Below the pieces are notes generated by a model. It searched no databases. It saw only the letters and a program-made list of their open reading frames with translations, and had not been told where the DNA came from. A DNA stretch of 36,943 nt, taken from NCBI GenBank assembly GCA_001579985.1, contig LRSR01006447.1, forward strand, positions 1 through 36,943, written 5' to 3'. This stretch comes from Hypsibius dujardini. Lineage: Eukaryota > Tardigrada > Eutardigrada > Parachela > Hypsibiidae. The translations under genes were made by a program, and so were the position numbers. Positions 1-11,849 of the stretch are shown here, one piece after another (positions within the stretch are counted from its first letter, which is position 1; each line of letters opens with the position of its first letter).

Positions 1-760
1 TTAAATGGTTAAAAAAACGAGGGAAAAGGAAAACGCGACAAATGAACAAAAAAGCTGTTGTACTCGGGGATTAAACGTCAGTTGATCACACGAGCTACTT
101 TGGCTTGTGTGTGAGAAAGACTTTATTAATTTGTCAAAGGAAAGTGTGTGTCTGGATCTCGCCTCACGCTCAATCAATTACACACTCTCTGTCTCTCTTC
201 TTTCGCTCTCTCTTTTTCTCTGATGATGATTAACACGAAAGGCATGGTGTGATTTTTAAAAGGCAATTTTAATCTCGCCCAGCGTGTGTTTTGCGACTAT
301 AAATAAATTTCAGTGTCTGTAGAGTGGCTTACAAAGCAGTGTGTCTTTGCAGACTTGTTTTCTATCCATGATGATTATACTCTGCCTTGAACTATGCGAT
401 GCCTTGACCACCCGCCACGCCCTTCAGGTCCCGTTGAGTGACTTTGGTCACACGTCCATAATGACCGTCTAATGCAAGAAGGGTGCTTGCCGACGCGGCC
501 AACCGCAACCGACAGACATCTTCAAAAGCGCACACTACACGACACCATATCAACGATCTCTTCTCGTGTACAGGTCCATTTTTCTAGCCACAAAACAACA
601 TAACCAGAAACATATATGAGATGAATGGAGTTCTGAACAAACAGTGCCTTCTTGAGACATGCGACAGAAGGGTAAAGATGAAGACATTTAGGCAAGAACT
701 TCAGGCACACAGGCATATAGGCAGGCTAGCAGAAATGGAAAGAACCAGGCAAAGAAACCG
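1..760. other. Non-coding, no gene seen
   Basis: AT-rich sequence with a short CT-rich stretch near 185-220. No open frame has coding character or splice logic that I can support. It may be intron or flank of the candidate minus-strand gene whose first exon lies near 2850. Confidence 0.5.
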
Positions 761-812
761 ACAGTCAGACAGACAGTTAGACAGACAGACCGAGACCCTG
801 GCAGCCAGACAA

Positions 813-849
<37 letters not shown>

Positions 850-995
850 TAGACAGACAGACATGCAGACAAACAGACATGCAGACAAACAGACAGACTG
901 ACAGACAGACAGGCAGACAGGCAGACAGGCAGACAGATGGCAGACAGACAGACCAACAGGCAGACAGGCAGACAGACAGACACTCAGACACTCAA
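761..995. repeat. Interrupted (CAGA)n array 1
   Basis: About 235 bp of CAGA units with CAGG, CAAA and CATG variants on the plus strand. The long open frames on both strands here (Arg/Gln/Thr-rich one way, Cys/Leu/Ser/Val-rich the other) come purely from the repeat and are not genes. Confidence 0.95.
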
Positions 996-1607
996 CAGAT
1001 CTTTGCAGAAAACTATAAAAAATGTGTTGCGAGTAAAAAATATTTTCAACTGAACTGGATCGGCAGGGGCGCGAGAGCAATATGGTCCGTTCTCTCTCAC
1101 GAGAATAGCCCCATAAATCTCAAACACTGCCACCGATTCAAAGCGGAAACGAGAGGGGTCTTTGAGGCCAAACGGACACTAGATCACAGATATCACCAAA
1201 AATAATTAGCAATTTCGCTTCAATGCTCCCCTTTTTACAGTAGAACGGGCTTGATTAAAAAGTCTGCGAAAGGAGGCCACACACTGTCAATGATGAAGAT
1301 TCTTTAATAATTTTAAATTATTGCTCGACCGGGGGGAGCAAAGCAGGAGCATTTCAATTACTGGGAATGTCATGTTTGACTTGATTTTGCTACTGCCTCT
1401 GTGGGAGCAAACGTAGCATATCAATTTCGATAAACCGATCTACGGAGGCTCTATAAAATCCCGCAAAGAGGTTTCACGGGAAGTGACCCATTATTATGTC
1501 TATTACTTTGTTCTGTGTGTAGCCAAAGAGTGTACTCATCTGAACCGAAATACCATTCCCTCATCAACATACCATGTGATCCAGTTTTGGATTGACACTA
1601 GCCACTA

Positions 1608-1655
1608 TGTCTGTTGTCTGTGTGTCTGTTGTCTGTCTGTTTGTGTCTGTCTCTG

Positions 1656-1704
<49 letters not shown>

Positions 1705-1712
1705 TTCCGTCT
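1608..1712. repeat. (TCTG)n array 2
   Basis: About 100 bp of TCTG units with TGTG and TTTG interruptions, in the opposite orientation to the array at 761-995. Confidence 0.95.
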
Positions 1713-2719
1713 GATTACTAATGATCGTTTGTGATACTTCACAGCATCCCTCCCAGCAAGCTAGTAACACAAAACGTGACTGCCTCTCAACTTGGAGCAT
1801 GACCATACACAAAAAATTTCAGGCAACTCCGAGCTGTATATTTTCATTTTACTGATGATCTTAAGTGTGATTTTAAGACACAGATAACAGTTCAATCTGG
1901 AAGAATTTTAAGCGACGCATAAATCATCAAGGAGGGTAATTAGTTACAAATTTTGCATATATTGCCTCGGCCTTGTTGACACGCAAATGACCAACAGCTG
2001 GAGTGTGTCTGCCCGAGAGCGTGAAATGCCAAAAGTGGACAGCGTTTGGATAAATATCCCGCGCATATGCTTGCCGCATCCGCATAAGATACACACCACA
2101 GATCCGGTCAACAGACTCAAACACAGTAGCCGCCAAAAATACATTTTCCAACGGCCAGACCAGTGGACAGACATTTCCGCTGAAGGAATTAACCGCGCCA
2201 CTATTTTTCACTGACCGCATCGCTTTTCATGAGAAATCACAACATCTGCAACTCCTCTGAACTTCTAACAAAACTTCCACTTCGATCAACTTCGAGACAG
2301 ACAGACACAACTTTCACGGAGAAATAAAAACATTCTTTCAACAATTTTCTCCCAATTTTCCCAAACTTCATTGTAACCAGTAAAAACATTCAACCTAATT
2401 CTTCTGCAGAATCAAAATAAATTGCTGAATTTCAGCATTAGCAAACTATTTTTATACTTTCTAAGCTTTTGTTTAATTACAGCTAATTCATGAAAAATAG
2501 TTTCCCTGTTAGCTTTTTATCATCTCGTACTAATAAAGTAATTGGTTTTACGTAGTTTTGTTTTTAAAAATTAAATCTAAATGAGTTTGTTCAAAATCAA
2601 TAATAGTTATGCTGTTACATTTATTTATCGTTTACTAAAATATATTGCTGTATAAATTATGTTCAATTGTACATTTATGGTTGTGTTTTTCGTGCGAAAA
2701 GTTATATCCGGAGAACTCA
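1713..2719. other. AT-rich stretch, no gene supported
   Basis: The minus strand has overlapping open frames at 2220-1927, but none joins in phase with the candidate exon at 2850 in a way that convinces me. From 2230 to 2720 the sequence is strongly AT-rich. I see no RNA gene here. Confidence 0.4.
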
Positions 2720-2850
2720 CCGGTTATTTCGGAGTTGGTCCATTGCTCCGCCGAAAGGCGAATCTGAAGGCAAGTCAGGAAGAAGAGGATGCTGAGCAAA
2801 ATCGGTCTTGGTGGACCGGGAACTGTCCAACCTTCCCTTGCGGGACCCAT
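2720..2850 (-). CDS. Candidate first exon, secreted or membrane protein (signal peptide)
   Basis: On the minus strand an ATG at 2850-2848 opens a frame of about 43 residues. A basic, proline-rich start (MGPAREGW) leads into a hydrophobic core containing ILLSILFFLTCL and a small-residue end (LSA) before EQWTNSE. This is the shape of a cleaved signal peptide. The frame runs into G|GTGAGT, a near-perfect splice donor with its GT at about 2719. No downstream exon with clear homology is visible between 2700 and 1, so the gene would continue leftwards past long introns. The overlapping plus-strand frame lacks such features. The family is not recognised. A fortuitous frame is a real possibility. Confidence 0.3.
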
Positions 2851-2879
2851 TGGAGCCGACTTCCGGCAAGGTTCTAGAA

Positions 2880-3979
2880 AAATGCAGATTCACGATTTAT
2901 ATATGGCGAGACTGTCAGTGAGTTATTTCACACAACCTCTACGAGTCTGATAAGACTATTATTTATTAATCAGCCTTATTTGATGTAATTTAATTTAATT
3001 AACCTTATCTACTTAATTTAACAATTTAATTGAAACGTCTATTATTTGAAATTGCTCACAGTTAAATTTCTATCTACTGTATCAGTTCCTTTGGAATTAT
3101 TTGCAAAATCATTAACGTTTTCAGCGTCTTAAGTTTTCTAAAATTATTTATTCCGTTATATGTATCGTTCAATTGAACTTTAGGAGTTTCCCTGTAAATA
3201 AAACTTTCAGTTTACTAATTAAATTAAAATGAATTCTTTTCAATTAAAATGATATGCTACCCAGATCAGAATAAGTCCAACTGCTCAATGCAATAATTAT
3301 AAATGATAATTTTGTTTTGGCCAGCAAGGCTGTGTCCTCCACACAAGAAAGGGCTAGAATAAATCAAGGCAATATGAGGAGCAGCTTACAGACACGCAAG
3401 GACCGGTCCACTTGGGTTAATTTGAATTAATCCAAACACTGCGAGTGGGGATATGATATGTGATGAAGAAGAAGATGCGGAAGAGCCGGGGCAAATAATC
3501 CGCTACGTAAATACATGGAGAAATAGAGATTGCGCGAGCGCGCCCAAAGTGCCGATTAATAATTCATGCCCGTCGACGATACACACTTGACTTGACTAAA
3601 ATCCCGCTCATCATATGTCTCTGGCTCCGGCATATTTCCCTCCTCGTTCAACGGAGAACCGGAGAGGAAATATCGACGAACCACCACCCACACACGTCTG
3701 GATCCCAGCGGGAGGCAGTAGTTGTCTAAAATGTATATATGTATATATTCCCTTTTCAGATTTTACGCCGCACGCACATCCTGAATGGGGAAGGCATGCA
3801 AAAAACGCAGTATGAATGGCGTACTTTTATGGTTATTGAGTGCTCTTATAAAGGTTGTTGACTAATTAGAGTAAATAGGCAGATAAAAGGGAGACAGTCT
3901 ATGCGGTCAGATGTACATTAAACAGTCACGCAGTTTACCTGTAGACAGGTACAGCTAATGGCAGAAAACATTCAGGCAC

Positions 3980-3980
<1 letters not shown>
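2880..3980. other. AT-rich intergenic stretch, nothing supported
   Basis: Low-complexity TTAA-rich DNA (about 2950-3250) followed by ordinary sequence. No exon, RNA or clear regulatory element was recognised. If the exon at 2850 is real, its promoter would lie here. Confidence 0.5.
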
Positions 3981-4036
<56 letters not shown>

Positions 4037-4075
4037 TGGGTAGACAGACAGATGGGCAGACAGACAGAGACAGAC
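3981..4075. repeat. (CAGA)n array 3
   Basis: An almost pure run of CAGA units, with two GATGGG interruptions near its right end. Confidence 0.95.
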
Positions 4076-7000
4076 CAAGGTAGTTTAGTGGAAGATCTCG
4101 ACAAAGTCACTGAACCGGAAGCACTATTACTTGCCTAAACATCAATCCGGAAAGAGCCAGTCACACTTACCGGAAACAGATCCCTCTCCTCAATTATACA
4201 CCTGTGCCGACGACAAGGCCTATAATCACACCGTATCACGATTCAAATATACAGCTCACATAAATACACACGCGACAGGTAAAAAAGACGACAGTAAAGA
4301 GTAGTGTCTATCGCCGCCGTCGCTCGTATCAGTGCTGACATTGACTGCGCCGCTCTAGTAAACCGCACTTTTTAAAACTGTCTCAAAAAGCGATAATTTA
4401 TACTCCTTAAAAACTCTCGTTCGCTCCGTCATTCAAAAGAAACACAGCAAGAGCCCTCATAGACCGACACAGTAGAGCGCGAGAGAAGCCGGTCACAACA
4501 AAATAACTCGCCGCTAGAAAGAGAGACAGGGAGATTCTGACATGTCCTGACATTGGCCAGCCGCCTACAACGTACAAGCCATCGCTCTAGTACAGTTGTG
4601 GACAGGCAACGGTATTTATTTTAAAAATGGGCCGTTTCCTTTCCCCTGTAGCGCTTTACTTCTATCTTGCCTGCAGACTGCCTTGAGAGTCGCGGTCTTC
4701 CATTCAAAAATGAAGGAGCGGACAGGGAACGGAGGGAGCGACATAAAGCCGAAGCGACATTGGAGAATTACACAGACATGTGCGGAGTCTCAGGGAGCTC
4801 GGAGGGCGTGTAAGTGGCCTGTAAAGTTTAGGCTGCTGAAAAGAAATACAGACGACGGGAAGAATACACATCTACATACATCATCCCCGAGTCTTCTGTG
4901 TGGACGCGCGATTGGGATGATGTGTCGGGGAGAATGAGGCGGGAGATCGCGAGTCAATATTAAGCCTCCTCTTGTATCCTCTCCTCCTTCTTTTTCACAA
5001 CAGCCACTATACATGGAAGTTGGGGATTTATTTTAGTTAGCTGGAGGATGAGCAAGAGCGGGGTGCTTTTACATGGGGAATTTGTCGGTTATGATTTGTT
5101 ATATACGGGGGTGATTGTCGGTCGACACTACAAGGGCGTGGCTCTTAAATATTATTCTCTATTATATATGGAGAACGGGCCGTGCAAGAGAAATTCGAAT
5201 TTACTCTTTTATTCCCTCCATTTTTAGGATTTGGGTTTTTTGGTTGATAAGACAGACGAGAAAGTGTCGCTGCGCTTTCGCGGTTGATTGCAAAAATCCA
5301 TTGATTAATGTAGTTGCTGCAAGACCGGAGGAAATTTTTCGGGAACCAGTCGCGTATTTTAAAGAATCATGATATTTCATGTAGAGTCGGGATGTTAAAA
5401 ATTAAAAGTTGTTTAGTTTAGTTTTTACCGGAATTCCTTGAATATAAATAAGACGTGTCCACGATCCATTGTTAAATCTTTCGGGTTAAATTTGTTTCAA
5501 TAAAAAAAGCAAAATTGAAAATAAGCCTCTGAATTAAGTAAATTTGAGTTATGTGATGCAATGTGAAGTTGAATCATTTTATAGCATTGTTTCATTTGGC
5601 CACTTCGATTGGCAAGTTATTGGGCACGTTCTTCTACGAAGCTTTACAAATTGCCACTTTTTCAGATTCATCTTTGTTTTATCGTTTCCAGCAAAAATTG
5701 GTGTCATTTTGAATTTAATGGGTCTTCACCTAGACGGAGAAAGAAAAGAGGACTTTCTCAGTCGAAGGTGGACGAGAACTGTCGGCCTTGACATTCGCTC
5801 GCGCGCACCGTTTATGTTCCCTCCCGGAAATGGGGATCGAGATGGAAAACTAACTCCCGAGACTTCTGCTGACGGAAATGAAGATTCTTCCGCTCACCGA
5901 ACAAACTTTGTTAGGCCTGGCTACTGAACTGTTCCAATCTTTCAAGGTCTAACTCTCAGTTATGTCACTTTTCCGTGTCAGTTTAGGCGAAAACGGGCCA
6001 GTTTTTGCGCAGCTTTTAATTGGTTTAAGGATGGAAAATATCATTTCGGGGACTGCGTGATGTGAACGGAAATGAAATTTATCATCACTTTTACCGAGTG
6101 GTCGATCGTTTCCGCAGCTTTTTTCAGGACGAATGATTGACAATATAGTGAATATACACCCGAGATGACTTGGTCTGTACAAGGGCATGAGCGTCATATA
6201 AAAGGTGTGTTTTCACGGGCAAAGTCAACGATCATGGCCGCGGCGGCTTTTGTTGTGGATCACGGAATCTTGTTGGCTCGCTTCTTACGCATATATGCAC
6301 ACACACACACAATAATGCTGAAGAACCGGACGGAAGCAGGCAACCTCAGACGACAGATAAAGAGAAAGACAGACATATCCGGGAGGACTTGAAAAAAGCA
6401 ACTACAACAGACCATCAGAGTGCACCCGAAAAAAATAGAAAACAAACATCAATTTTCTTAGAGAGAGAGAGAGAGAGAGAGAGAGACAATGTCTGCAGAC
6501 CTAATTTAAACGTAAATCGAAATTGAATTTTTTACTTAATTTTTTGGATTTTTATTACCTTTCTCGATTATTCTTAAATTCTTTTTTAAGATTATTTTTA
6601 ATTTAATTTGAGTTTTTAACTGAGCGCATCGAATATGGCGTTTTCAACATGAAGATAAAACTATATATTGAATTGTGGCACTCTGGGTCGACAGTCGTGG
6701 AAGGCGGACAAATTTAATGTTAAGAGCTGCAGTTAAAAATCGATTTAATGTGATTGCAATGTGTGGATGAGTATGATTGTGGGCAAAATCGAAGAAATAT
6801 GCTGACCACTGAAACGAACGAATAATCTTCCTGGTAGAATAGAGCAAGGCAAAGCAAGTCAGACATCAGTTTACAATATGCGTGGAGGAGAAAAAAATCG
6901 ATGGGTGAACTGCGCGTGAACCCCGAAAACGGTGCCGCTCAATCTTCCTTCCTGTCACAACCTCTTTATCGTCCTGTTCCGCCTTGTCGTCCGAAACAAC

Positions 7001-7195
7001 AGCCTCACCATGTAATCTCCATATAGGAAGTACCACGCACGGGATTACCGGAAAAGCCGGTTGTTGAATTTTTAAACCCTTCTCCTTCAACCTGGATCCG
7101 CTAATAACAAAAGCTGGGAGAGCCGGTTCATACAATCGAATGTAAGAGAATAGACATCAGTCGACTGCGATAAAAGCAGACAGGCAATCAGCCAG
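4076..7195. other. 3.1 kb without a supportable gene
   Basis: Several frames of 80-127 codons occur (for example 4596-4937 plus, 5544-5927 plus, 7135-6866 minus). None shows a recognisable domain, a signal peptide with good splice sites, or a link to a neighbouring exon. A short (CA)n run lies at 6298-6311. I see no RNA genes. Confidence 0.5.
6461..6486. repeat. (GA)n microsatellite
   Basis: Thirteen GA units, uninterrupted. Confidence 0.95.
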
Positions 7196-7200
7196 GTAGT

Positions 7201-7483
7201 CAGACAGACAGATATAAATAGACAGGCGGGAAACGTTCAGATAGACCGATAGATGGGCAGACAGACATTCAGACAAACATGCATACGTGTCTACCTGTCT
7301 GAATGTCTGAATGTTTGTTTATCTGCGTACCAATCTGTCTGTCTACTTGCCTGCCTGTCTATCTCTCTGTCTGTCTGTCCGTCTGTCGGTCGGTCTGTCT
7401 GTATAGACAGACAAACAGACGCGGTGGCATTTGATTATTGACAAACATGCAGACAGACAGGCAGGCAGGCAGACAGACAGAAA

Positions 7484-7519
<36 letters not shown>

Positions 7520-7535
7520 GCAGACAGACAGACAC
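7201..7535. repeat. CAGA/TCTG array 4 with strand switches
   Basis: CAGA units occupy about 7201-7280, TCTG units about 7288-7402, and CAGA units again 7405-7535, so the array inverts twice. The second switch is centred on 7393-7412, where GTCTGTCT and AGACAGAC flank a 4-bp loop. Inside the right arm, 7421-7443 holds a 23-bp non-repeat tag. The same tag recurs in inverse orientation at 16060-16082, beside another array. Confidence 0.9.
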
Positions 7536-8235
7536 AGGTAGTTTAACAAAAGGGTACAAAACGGAGTGCTTTATGAAAGTAATCATAAGCATGCAGTAGG
7601 ATTTCCGCAAGTCGTCTTGCTTCCGCTTTTTTTACAGTGACGAGTTAATTGTGTCGCCTAGTTTCAGCAAGTAATCTGCTACAACATACATACTACACCC
7701 CACTACGAAGTTAAAATGGAATGGCCAAACAGCTTGAGGTGGCTCAAGCCGGGTCGGCGAACATAATGCGCTATGGTGTTGTTGGTTAGCGCGCGATCTC
7801 TTTTGCTTTTCAACAGACACTCTTTCCGGCACTCTAAGGAAAATAACAGACAAAGCCGCCCGCACGAACCATGTTGATATTTATGCACGCGGCAAAGGAC
7901 CCACCCCACAACCCCCTCTCTTCTGGCTCTTTCTCCCTCCTCTCCATCCATCCGCACAACACAACACAAGACAAGTCAACAAGGGACCGTTTGTGACAGG
8001 AGTGCCGCTGAGATCAAATCCGCAACAATTAGTCCGCATGTAGCGGGAGTCGCACCACAAACAGGGCAACGAGGCAGACGGAGCGTGAACAAACCCACGC
8101 ACTGCTGACTGCTGAGGTCGTGGATCGATTTCCGGTTGCCGCTCCTCCCTGGTTTGCTACGGAGCAACGTGTCGGTAGTAAGGAAAAACAAACAACATGT
8201 CACACCGACAGACCAAATTTTAGACCCGAGATTCT
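7536..8235. other. Unassigned intergenic sequence
   Basis: No exon or RNA is recognised. Overlapping minus-strand frames (7969-7632, 8102-7881, 8203-7976) have no recognisable domain. Confidence 0.5.
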
Positions 8236-8292
8236 AGATAGACAGACCGATTCGCTAGGCAGGCAAGCAGACAGACAGACCGACAGACAGAG

Positions 8293-8338
<46 letters not shown>

Positions 8339-8405
8339 GCAGGCAGACAGACCGACCGACAAACAGATGGATGGACACACGTATGAACAGACATACGGAC
8401 AGCCA
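8236..8405. repeat. (CAGA)n array 5
   Basis: CAGA units with CAGG, CGAC and AGAG variants. It generates spurious open frames on both strands. Confidence 0.95.
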
Positions 8406-8762
8406 GATGGATTCATCAGAAAACACGGAATCAAGCAGACACAGTCATACAGTCTAGTCTGTAGAATGAAAAAAGGGACCTCTCCAGAGCGCAGTCAACC
8501 GTGTTAGGTGTGTGTGCACTAGTGTTCTCTCGTGGAGAAACTTAACGTGCACCGACACGCACTATTGCCGACCTCTTCATCGTGCGTGAGAGTCCCTCTT
8601 CTTCATCATCCTCTCAACACAACAACAGACAGATGGATGCGCGCGCTCCGGATGCAGGAGGAATCGGAAATCACATAAAAAACAAACCGAACGTGACTTG
8701 TGCGCGCTTCCTTATATTTCGGTGATGTAATTCGTCGCCGGGTGGGCTTGCCTTAGAAGCGC

Positions 8763-8960
8763 CAGACAGACCGACAGACAGACCGAAAGAACGAGCGATA
8801 GACACAGGCAAATAGAGTGACAGACAGGCCGACAGACAAACAGGCAGACAGATAGGCAGACAGACAGACACAAACAGACAGACGGACGGGCAGACACATG
8901 ATCACATAGATAGACAAGCAGACCGAGAGATGCAGACAAACAGGTTACAATGTAATAGAC
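8763..8960. repeat. (CAGA)n array 6, degenerate
   Basis: A more diverged CAGA array with several CGAC and TAGA interruptions. It ends about 115 bp past the stop codon of the minus-strand chromodomain gene, so it lies just 3' of that gene. Confidence 0.9.
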
Positions 8961-9074
8961 AGAAAACAGCATTATTAAACTGAACTGAAACCCAGAACAA
9001 TTCCAAAAAACTACCCGGCATTAGCATCTACATAAGAGGACTTCTGATACAGGAAATTCGGTAGAACACCCACT

Positions 9075-11849
9075 CTAGTCTTCTAGAATAACCTGATACT
9101 CCACAACTTCCACCTCAGGCAGACACTCAGAAATATCACTCTGCTGTGAGTCGCCCAAAGCTGACGCGTCCTTTTCTTCCCCAGACGAGCTGCTGAGAGC
9201 GCCGAGCAGATTCCACAGTGCCGGAATGACTACCTCCTCGTCCACTTTGTCCTTGTACAGATCCTGGAGAACGGTCTGGCGGCGTAGTACCCGCTGCAAT
9301 GCCTGGTGCATTCGTCGAGCTTCTTTTGCGAGCCCTGCACTTGGGGATGCATCTCGTGGCACCGTCAACTCACGAGGATGTGGCCCCTTGTAGTACGACT
9401 GATAAGGATCCGCGCGGAAACCATGCAATTGATATTGGCGTTGAGTACTCTCCGCAACAAGAGATGGCAGGCTAGGCGGAGGTTTCACAGCTGATAAATA
9501 TAAAAAAGGAAGACGAATTTCACGGGCTTCTCCTTCGAATGTATGTCTAAATTTTCAATCTGTCTGGCTGTCTGGCTGTCACTCTGTTTGTCCGTCTGTG
9601 TGTGTGTCTGTCTGCATGTCTCTGTGTATGTATCTGACCCGGTCTGCCATTTAATCTCCTCACCTGAACACTTACTTTTTGGAGATGATTTGGAGACGTC
9701 ACCCGACGAATTATCAGTAATATCGGGCGGTGGTTGATATGGAGTCCGCGGCTGGCCACGTTCCTGCGTCTGCGCCATTTCGTATTCGTGACGGCGTCGC
9801 CACAGGTCCTGGGCGCCCTTGAGCTGGAGGATACGAATGCATAAGCTCAAACAATTTAATGTAACAATGTTTTATGTACCTCTCTAGTTGCTTTCCGGTG
9901 GGTGATGGCTAAGTCACCGATGCCAAATTGCTGTTGCAGATATCTCGGCTTCATGGATTCTAAAGGGCAAAATCCAATTACAAATGCAGTTACTGGCCTC
10001 TTATCTGTCTGTCTGCCTGTCTGCCTGTCTGTCTGTCTGTCTGCCGTCTGTCTGTCTGTCTGTCGGCCGGCAAGCCTTTATGCATGTCTGTCTATGTGTC
10101 TGTGTGCCTGTCTGTCTGTCGGTTTGTTCGTTTATCTGCCTGTCGGCCGGCGAGTCTGTATGCATGTCTGTCCATGTGTCTGTGCCTGCCTATGTGCCTG
10201 TGTGCCTGTCTGTCTGTGTACATCTCTGCCTGCAGACTTGGCTAACGAGTTTTTGAATGGTTTTTCAAAAATACTTGGTTGTGGAGGCTTTTGGAATTTC
10301 CGCCTAGGCAGTAGCTCTTCCTTGTAACGCCGACGCCATTTGTCCTGAGCGTCTTTCAGCTGTACAAAAATATCGTTGAGACCCCTGACAAATCATCGCC
10401 TAAAAGAGATCAGGTCGAATCGCACCTCTTTGGCCTTCTCCTTCTCTGACTTCCAGTGCGCCTGCACGGATTGCTTGACGATATCCAAATGACCGACTCC
10501 AGACTCAGGTTCCCATGTATCGGATTCTCTATAAATAAAAATAATACTAAAAACAATACTAAAAATAATAATAAATGCAATAATAACAAAAGTAAAACAA
10601 AATAAATGAGGATCAACCAAAACTTAATGGAAATAAATAAAAATACACAAAAATATTACTATTAACAATAATGAAATGAATAACATTAAAACAATTTTAT
10701 TAAATAAAAAACAAAATGAATTATAGTCAACTAAAACTTAACCTCTATAATCAATCAATCAACCCGAAATCCGCATAGTCGATCAATCAAATCAAGGGAA
10801 GTATTAGTAAGTAAATCCAGCTTAAGCAACCAATCAACCAATCAATCTTGACTTAGCTCCGCTTTATTATCAATCGTAAGCCCAATCAAGCCCAACTATT
10901 CGGCACATAAGACAGCAAAACGAGCAGTCATGAATTAATTAATTTAATTAGATTTAGTTAACTTATTACACAAACCAATCAATCAATCTATCTATCAATC
11001 AAGCAGCCAACTTACGGTCCGTAACCCTCCCACCGGATTAAATACTCCCGCTTCACACCCAATCCTCGAATGGCCGTAACGCTGTGCACCAAAAACACCA
11101 CATTTGCTGCCGCGCTGTCTTTAAACTTTTTTAGCGACAGCCGGAGTCGTCCGTACTTCTCTTCTGCTTCTTTCCAGTCAAGATTGGTCGCTGGCACATC
11201 ATCTAAAAAAGAACACAAATGCTTGATTGATTGATTTTTACCGCAATCAAACTACAAGCGCGTGATTGGCTAATACGTCGAAAGAGGGTGTGGCAATCCT
11301 TGTTTCAACCAATCACAAATCGCTTTGACCAAAATCAAACATTTGATTGATTTGTCACCTTCAACTTCAGATTCTTCCAGAACTTCTTCCCGTTCCCTCT
11401 TTCGATAGCCCCGTCGCTGCTTCGGCTTCAAATAATCCTTTACGCAAGCTAAATGGCTGACATTCTGTTCTGGTTCCCACGTGTTTTCACTTCTGAAAAT
11501 GGAGAAAAACAGTGAAAACCATTTTTATCACACTTACACGTGCAAACGTGCAGTTGATTGATGTATTGTCGAAGACGCTTGAACGAAATCAATCAGCTGC
11601 AAAAGAGCCAGTTGATTGGTTGATTGAGCAGAATACGCACTCATTGTATCCTGCCCATTTGATTAAAAACTCTCGATTCGGTTGCTTTCCTCGTGTCAGT
11701 CGCACGCATTCAGCCTTGTAGACCGGTTCCGCGGGGATGGCCATCTGTTTAGCGGGAGATGGGGAATGTACGGAGATGTAGCTGGGATTGTTTGCCTTTC
11801 TGCGCAGGTCAATAACGGGAAATGGCATAAACAACTTCGGATACTTCAT
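9075..11849 (-). CDS. Double-chromodomain protein, 8 exons, 453 aa
   Basis: Exons on the minus strand: 11849-11641, 11492-11359, 11202-11016, 10528-10426, 10359-10275, 9959-9880, 9823-9676, 9490-9075. All phases match and the sum is 454 codons with a TAG stop. An in-frame TGA lies just upstream of the ATG, which supports this start. Chromodomain 1 spans about residues 43-97 with aromatic-cage candidates Y44, W65 and Y68 and the core FLIKWAGY..NTWEPE. Chromodomain 2 spans about 148-205 with F151, W172 and Y175 and the core YLIRWEGY..DTWEPE. HP1-type chromodomains use such cages to bind methylated histone H3, so a nuclear chromatin reader is likely. There is no chromoshadow domain. Both chromodomains are split by a phase-2 intron at the same place. 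LKDAQDKWRRR (212-222) recurs as LKGAQDLWRRR (267-277). The C-terminus is acidic. The tail shows no known fold. The third and fifth donors are the least certain. Confidence 0.82.
9555..9630. repeat. TCTG array 7, in intron 7 of the chromodomain gene
   Basis: TCTG/GGCTG/TGTG repeats on the plus strand, inside the 185-bp intron 9675-9491 of the minus-strand gene. The transcript therefore carries CAGA. Confidence 0.9.
10005..10232. repeat. TCTG array 8, in intron 5 of the chromodomain gene
   Basis: About 230 bp of TCTG, CCTG and TGTG units filling most of the intron 10274-9960. Two copies of a short GC-rich interruption (TGTCGGCCGGC) occur about 80 bp apart, near 10060 and 10141, suggesting internal duplication of the array. 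Confidence 0.9.
10535..11015. repeat. AT-rich intron with TCAA-type simple repeats
   Basis: This is intron 3 of the chromodomain gene. It holds A-rich DNA, then scattered AATC/ATCAATCA units (about 10750-11000). Similar TTGA/TCAA clusters appear near 11222-11345 and 11550-11630 in the next introns and at 20575-20970. Confidence 0.7.

Noticed and set aside
761-995. CRISPR-like regular repeats
   Set aside because: Units are 4 bp with no spacers, and the genome is eukaryotic.
688-1205. Long frames over the CAGA arrays (Arg/Gln/Thr/Asp one way, Cys/Leu/Ser/Val the other), also at the other twelve arrays
   Set aside because: A 4-bp repeat without stop codons is open in several frames. The composition is exactly that of the repeat and there is no non-repeat homology.
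5544-5927. 127-codon plus-strand frame
   Set aside because: No recognised domain, unclear start, and no splice partner found.
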